Part shown: positions 59,467 through 64,000 of the stretch, one piece after another
Numbering within the stretch: the stretch's first letter is position 1
Layout of the letters: every line of letters begins with the position of its first letter
Source: Triplophysa rosa
Lineage: Eukaryota; Chordata; Actinopteri; Cypriniformes; Nemacheilidae
Assembly (NCBI RefSeq): GCF_024868665.1
Contig: NC_079910.1
Coordinates: 12,395,048-12,459,047, forward strand
Length of the DNA stretch: 64,000 bases
Direction: 5' to 3'
Translations under genes and position numbers: made by a program
The notes under the pieces: model-generated
Told to the model about the DNA's origin: nothing
The model's input: only the letters and a program-made list of their open reading frames with translations
The model's database searches: none

Positions 59467-60121
59467 CATTTAAGATAAAGGAGAGAGAAGCACAGGTCAA
59501 ATATTAAACAGACTATAAATTCCTATATGCAATATTAATTAAGTAAAACTTTAAAATTCTAAAGCAGCCCCCCCGACCAGGCAAATAGTGCAAAACATTA
59601 TGCAAACGGTGGCGAGGAACCAAAAACTCCAATCGAGAAAAAAACCTCAGGAGAACCCAGGCCCAACCAGGGAATTCCAGTTCCCCTCTGGCAAAAGCTG
59701 CAAAAGCTCCACAGTGCTTGCACAACAATTCTAAATAAAAATAAATAAACTTACTAATAAGGTAAATTATAGATTTAAGATTATCATTAATAATTTAATA
59801 GCATTTAAAAATTTGTAGTGAAGACGTGTCAAGTCACCGCGTCCTTCTTTATCCAGCTCTATCATCTCAGCTCTTGTGAGGTCGCCGCTTCCCATTCTCC
59901 GCTCTACCATCAGGTCTGGCCATGAACTGCATCCTGCTCGCTGTGGTAACCTTGGAACAATGAGACAAGACTGGCTGAGAGTAGAGTACTGTTCTGTACT
60001 CTTTGATGCAACAAGTACATCAGTTGTGTTTTTGGTTCCGGTTGATCTAACTAATGCAGCCTAAACCCTCAAATGATTTATATTATGGAAGTGTAGTGTA
60101 TGCTAGATTAAAAAGATGCGT

Positions 60122-60410
60122 CTATAGTCTAGATTTAAACTGACAGAGTGTGTCTGCCTCCCGGACAGTGCAGGGAAGACTATTCCAAAGTTTAGGCGCT
60201 AGATAGGAAAAGGATCTACCACCTGCACTTGATTTTGAAATTCTAGGTATTACCAACTGACAGGACGCCTGAGAGCGTAATGCACGTGGAGGACTGTAAT
60301 ACAAGAGGAGTTCACTCAAGTACTGAGGAGATAAACCATGTAGGGCTTTATAGGTAATAAGCAAGATTATAGCTCTCGCTGTCACTGCGTGCTGTTTGGC
60401 TCAAGTCTTG
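60122..60410 (-). pseudogene. LINE ORF2 C-terminal remnant
   Basis: The 87-codon minus frame (60385-60122) has ITYKALHGLSPQYLSELL, then PRALRSQASCQLVIPR and APKLWNSLPCTVREADTLCQ, ending FKSRL. This is the conserved tail region after the RT domain in many fish LINEs. The RT and endonuclease domains are absent; the frame is cut at its start by truncation. Not functional. Confidence 0.8.
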
Positions 60411-60765
60411 ACAGAGCAGATCGTGACACAGTGTGTGCTTGTGCTGTTGTTCTGATATGTGCAGGAAGCATTGCTGTTAATGAGTGTCACCCTGTAAATA
60501 CAGTTTTGTGATACATTGCTGAATGTTTATTTACTTAATTTATTGTACTATTGTAGTGTGTTTTATTGGATATCTGGGTCATTGATTAATGTTTAGTTAA
60601 AGGTTTTAGACTTTTAAAATTGTATTATTTATTATTATAACCACCTTTGACCCTTTACCATCATTTTATGTAACTGACCTATTACAGAATGTCATGAGCT
60701 GTGTTCACTACTCCATACCAAAGTCCGTTTAGGGAAGCCGTGACACTCGGCAGCCATCTTTGCGG

Positions 60766-60834
60766 TTATTACGTATTACGTAATACGTAATTCAAACAAG
60801 AACAGTTATTACGTATTATGTAATTCAAACAAGA
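60766..60834. promoter_or_regulatory. Palindrome with two D-box-like sites
   Basis: A perfect 22-base palindrome lies at 60769-60790, centred on attacgtaat. A second unit 60806-60834 repeats the stretch with attatgtaat (60815-60824). Both fit the PAR-bZIP/E4BP4 consensus rTTAyGTAAy. No gene is adjacent; the site may be chance or part of a repeat. Confidence 0.3.
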
Positions 60835-61245
60835 CGTGAATGGGAATACTGATATTTCTACAATCGCCGGCTAAAATCCTAATTAAACGACATATTTAAA
60901 AACATCATTTAAAAATGAAGTAAACTGTACCATAACCTTTGTTTCCTATTTTTATTATTAGACACTTGCCAGACAGATCAACAAATACAGACCGGAAGTT
61001 AACCGGCGTGTGCATCCGATGAAACTATAAAAAAAATGACTATGTTCATATAAATGTATATCATTCATGTATGTGTATATCAAATATATTGTTATACTAT
61101 AATGTATAGTTATGGTTATAAATGTACATTTATTTATTTAGCAACACTTTTATTCAAAGCAAATTACAATGAGGGAACATATTGTCAATGGGCCAACAAT
61201 AAGTGCAGTTTACCAAGCCATAGATTGTTATTGTTATAAATATGA
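60835..61245. other. No gene seen; repeat shared with 26.9 kb
   Basis: 60950-61035 matches 26850-26920 in 'aggaagttaac' and 'tccgatgaaac' words. 61130-61200 has a worn tail-like 'acatttatttatttagcaac'. Confidence 0.4.
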
Positions 61246-61700
61246 AGTGGCTGTGCATGATTAATCACGATTACCAATAAATCATGATGAAATCGAGCTG
61301 GCTCGATTATGCAAGGAATCGATAATTTTTTTAATGCGTAGCTTGTCTGTGAAGCACGGCTCCGGGATCAGTAGAAATGCTGCTCGATCTAAAAGCAGTT
61401 TGAGTTTGAGTCGCTTATAACGTGCATTTAAAAAAGCAACACCTGTCAAACATGATCATTATAAATATACTTTATTATCATGAAAATACCTGAGGAGGCT
61501 TGAGGAACAGTGATAAAAAACATGTCCTTAGGCATTTCCTAGAACTACGTGTGTTATGGTCTTCTTCTGCAGTGCGTATTTGGAGTTTCCGCACGAGAGC
61601 GCCCTCTGGCTTTCGGGTACAGCAGCATTTTACTGTACTTCACTCACAAGCTGTGCATAAATCACGTGATATATATTTTGGTTAATTGTGCACAGCCCTA
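61246..61700. mobile_element. hAT-like element, small
   Basis: Left 'agtggctgtgcatgattaat', right 'ggttaattgtgcacagcccta'. Words 'cgattacc' and 'gaatcgataat' fit the 'agggctgtgcaattaatcg' hAT type of fish. The left end has changes and the 8-base duplication is not clean in this AT-rich setting. Confidence 0.65.
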
Positions 61701-62640
61701 ATATATATATATGACAATAATACACCATACAAAAAAAAATGTATTTTGCTGTGTTAAAAATAAGAATGCACCAAACATCCTTTAATATTACCATTATCTT
61801 CTATTGCAGTGGACAGCTATGACTCATTTTTGAGCTGTTTAGAAATAAATAAACAAATACATTTTGTTTGTGATTTAATAATTATTTCAGCTGTCTTTCT
61901 GCCACAGTATTTGAAAGCAGATTCTGTGGTGTTGTCTTTTGTTCTGTTTATTAAGCAGCCGCATGTTATTCATAAGCAGCTTCTCATTCGGTCTGGGTGG
62001 CAGCTCTTAATGTAACATGATAAGAAGACCAAATGGACAAAGTTAATTAAAAAGAGCTAGACAATTTGACGGTCTCGTTTCTTTTTTCTCGTCCTGTCTC
62101 TTTGACAATAACAAAGACACGGTCTGTTAAACTCACAGCGGGAAGTGTGACGTTTCTCAGGAAATTCGCTGCAGAACAGTTTATTGGAAATAGGATTGAA
62201 TACCGAAAAGTTGAAAATTCCAGTTGGCTTTACGGTCAGAGACGGATGTCTGAAGGGCCTTTCATCAGTTGTGTAGATGTATGTGTGTGTGTGTTGAATC
62301 ACAGCCAGTTCTCGCACAGTCTCTCGTCTGATATCTGGGTTTTATCTTGTTCTGTTGTCTGTTACACAACCCACTTTACAACACACATTCATCTCCTGAT
62401 TAGAAAGGCAGTGTTTAGCCCGTAGTATGTGATTGATACTTAACATGAAATAAATCTTAAACTTCTGATGTTTATAAAGAAAGTACCCATTGCATCAACT
62501 ACTGTATACCCAATTACATAATAAATGATTGTTGATTTAATGCAATTTCCAAAAAATGATGGTTTATCCTTATCATTAATTTTGACACAGCAAAAATAGC
62601 TTTGTTTTTTAATTCACGTCAAATCTGTAGTGCAAACACA
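61701..62640. other. No gene seen
   Basis: Ordinary sequence. The frames at 62057-62425 on both strands are unrecognised. No repeat borders are seen. Confidence 0.4.
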
Positions 62641-63070
62641 AATCACATCCATTTGCTTGCAGTTTGCATGCCGACATCATTTGGTATGTAAATATAACCA
62701 CGGTTCGGCCGCAAATGAAACGCCGACTATTGCTGTAATTCATCTAAATTTAAACGCAAATGCAGACAGACGGACGGATTAGAAACGCGAATCAGAATGA
62801 CAGCCACCACCCCCCGTCCCCCCCGGTAGACGGAATGGATGGCGAGCCGATCTTGGTCAAGAATGCCAGGGCCGACTTTAAGTCCCAATCCGCCCCTGGT
62901 GCTTGTTAATATAATGTAAATGAATGTGCCCGTATGCCGAGCACCAGGGTTGGCGGAGCATAAATGGGACGCAGATGGGACCCTCGCCCTCAGTTTTGTT
63001 ATAGCGCGACGCTCCGTTAACCCTTACTGGAGATTGGCACGGGGCGGGGGTGAGGGGGGTAATAAATCGA
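62640..63070 (+). promoter_or_regulatory. Possible promoter / conserved upstream block
   Basis: It is CpG-richer than the surroundings ('cggttcggccgcaaatgaaa', 'cgccgactattgctg', 'gcgcgacgctccgttaac'), with C- and G-runs and little repetition. It lies 400-800 bases before the start-like ATG at 63448. A weak TATA-like 'gagcataaatggg' is at about 62957. This is inference from position and composition only. Confidence 0.3.
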
Positions 63071-63119
63071 AACCAATGGGGCTCAAGGTTACAACACATC
63101 AATCCTGAGAGAGTGGATC

Positions 63120-63248
63120 AGGGAGAACAGACGAGTGAGAATGGAATTATAGCAGGAGAGAGACAGAGAGAGAGAGAGCTGTGGGGGGAGAAGGGAAGTG
63201 CGGAGAGAGAAGAGCGCACATGAGTGAGCGCAGTCGTGAGAGCGAGCG

Positions 63249-63289
<41 letters not shown>

Positions 63290-63447
63290 TATAGCTACAA
63301 CGCAGTGACCTACCGAGCCAGATGAGCGAGTGCAGTGTGTGAGAGAAGAGAGGAGTGTTGCCGCGGTATCTTGTTATCAAGGATCGTATTAAGATGCTCC
63401 CGTAGCCCTCACGCTCCACATCTGGATATTTTTACTTTCTAAGTGGG
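63120..63447 (+). other. GA-rich stretch, possible 5' UTR
   Basis: Repeated 'gagag' words, a (GA)19 array at 63250-63287, and 'gagcgagtgcagtgtgtgag'. GA-rich leaders are common in fish neural and developmental genes, but transcription is not shown. The 90-codon minus frame here is a repeat artefact. Confidence 0.3.
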
Positions 63448-63494
63448 ATGAGCAGCCGCTCGGAGCGAGACCAATCTGACATCAACACCATGAG
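63448..63494 (+). CDS. Possible first coding exon, gene unrecognised
   Basis: ATG at 63448 in the context 'aagtgggATGagc' opens MSSRSERDQSDINTM and then two bases, followed by a GT (ag/gtactg) at 63495. Unspliced, the frame stops after two more codons. The hydrophilic, Ser/Arg/Asp-rich start fits many cytoplasmic proteins, so it gives no function. The donor is acceptable but not strong. If right, the gene runs rightwards and its next exon is outside the window. Confidence 0.3.
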
Positions 63495-64000
63495 GTACTG
63501 AGAATGAAAGAGATGTTTGAAAGCAGAAGATAGGGATGGCAGCAATAACAAGCTGGAGTGAAAGAGATTTGAAAGGATGAAACAGTAAAGCATGGATGGA
63601 TGTGTGGTGTTTTCCTGAAAGTTTGTGCCTTTGTGGAACTGAACATTAACCCAGATTGTAAGTTTGTTGTTGTGAGGGTGGTGTTTTCTGTCTTTAAACT
63701 TGCTCTTTTTTTATTTTGTCATTCTTTAAACTGCAGATGCATATTCAAATCAATATTGTAATAAAAAATTAAGTTATGTAAGGAAATGACATCCTTCCAT
63801 TTAAACATATTTACAGCTTTTCTAAAGCAACTTGAAGTGCATTAAAACTATTTTTTGTTGTCGGCAAGTCGATCTTGGCATTGTTAGCACCAAACTCTAC
63901 CGCTACAGGAACACATATTTATCATCTTTACTACTCACAGCTAGTTTGGCCTGATTTGTAAAAGTGTTGTGAATAAATGTGTGAGGAAAGTCTCTGTGCA
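63495..64000. other. No gene seen; would be intron if the exon call is right
   Basis: AT-rich sequence with T runs and no recognised repeat. Confidence 0.35.

Larger units (their letters stand above)
59175..60410 (-). mobile_element. 5'-truncated LINE (Jockey/L2-like superfamily)
   Basis: On the minus strand it begins near 60410 with the C-terminal end of the reverse-transcriptase ORF. It continues through a long 3' UTR ('cgattggagtttttggttcc', 'tgcctggtcgggggggctgc'), a CA/TG microsatellite (59382-59466) and the tail 'aaaaagcgctatataaataa'. 5' truncation is usual for LINEs. The same type of tail is seen on the plus strand at 50665-50966. Confidence 0.8.

Noticed and set aside
1..64000. CRISPR arrays, operons, bacterial or phage genes
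   Set aside because: No regularly spaced repeats with unique spacers, no dense ORF packing and no ribosome-binding sites; the sequence is clearly vertebrate.

Overview
The window looks like a teleost genome, most probably a cyprinid (carp, goldfish, danio, rohu type). The base composition is AT-rich, there are long TG/CA and GA microsatellites, and the interspersed repeats are ones I recognise from cyprinids: the palindromic 'ttcacccaaaaatgaaaatt' elements, SINE/LINE tails ending 'ggataaaagcgtctgctaaatg', DIRS and hAT elements, and LINE tails ending 'tatataaataaa(ttgaa)n'. Species cannot be fixed from sequence alone. No intact protein-coding gene is visible. Every long open frame is either a decayed transposon fragment or a chance frame, many of them through CA/TG repeats.

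Layout. 1-10 kb is mostly unremarkable AT-rich sequence with hairpin MITEs (6.2 kb, 8.9 kb), a LINE tail (7.5 kb) and a TG microsatellite (8.2 kb). 10.1-12.0 kb is a decayed DIRS-type retrotransposon on the minus strand, with three reverse-transcriptase frames and inverted ends. 12.0-13.2 kb is a MITE split by a 5-bp-TSD transposon. 13.7-17.5 kb holds several terminal-inverted-repeat elements. 18.3-20.4 kb is a three-layer nest (TIR transposon, then hAT, then LTR-like unit). 20.4-31.5 kb is mostly single-copy-looking sequence with MITE pieces, a second LTR-like copy and several candidate conserved non-coding stretches. 31.5-42.3 kb is a dense transposon field: nested MITEs, a 9-bp-TSD Mutator-like element, a solo LTR, a hAT with a BED zinc-finger remnant, and a hAT inside another hAT.

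48.5-59.4 kb is a near-identical direct duplication of about 5.42 kb whose two copies meet at a single 'n' (53972). The first copy stops inside a CA microsatellite. This is best read as two contigs with an unmerged overlap rather than a real tandem duplication, so features in it are listed twice. 59.2-60.4 kb is the 3' end of a LINE on the minus strand.

The last 1.4 kb differs: a CpG-richer block, GA-rich sequence and a short open frame in good start context followed by a possible splice donor (63448-63494). This may be the first coding exon of a gene running rightwards out of the window; I do not recognise the protein.

The main biology here is transposon layering, a probable assembly join error, and a possible promoter/first exon at the right edge. 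I found no evidence for a new multi-gene system.
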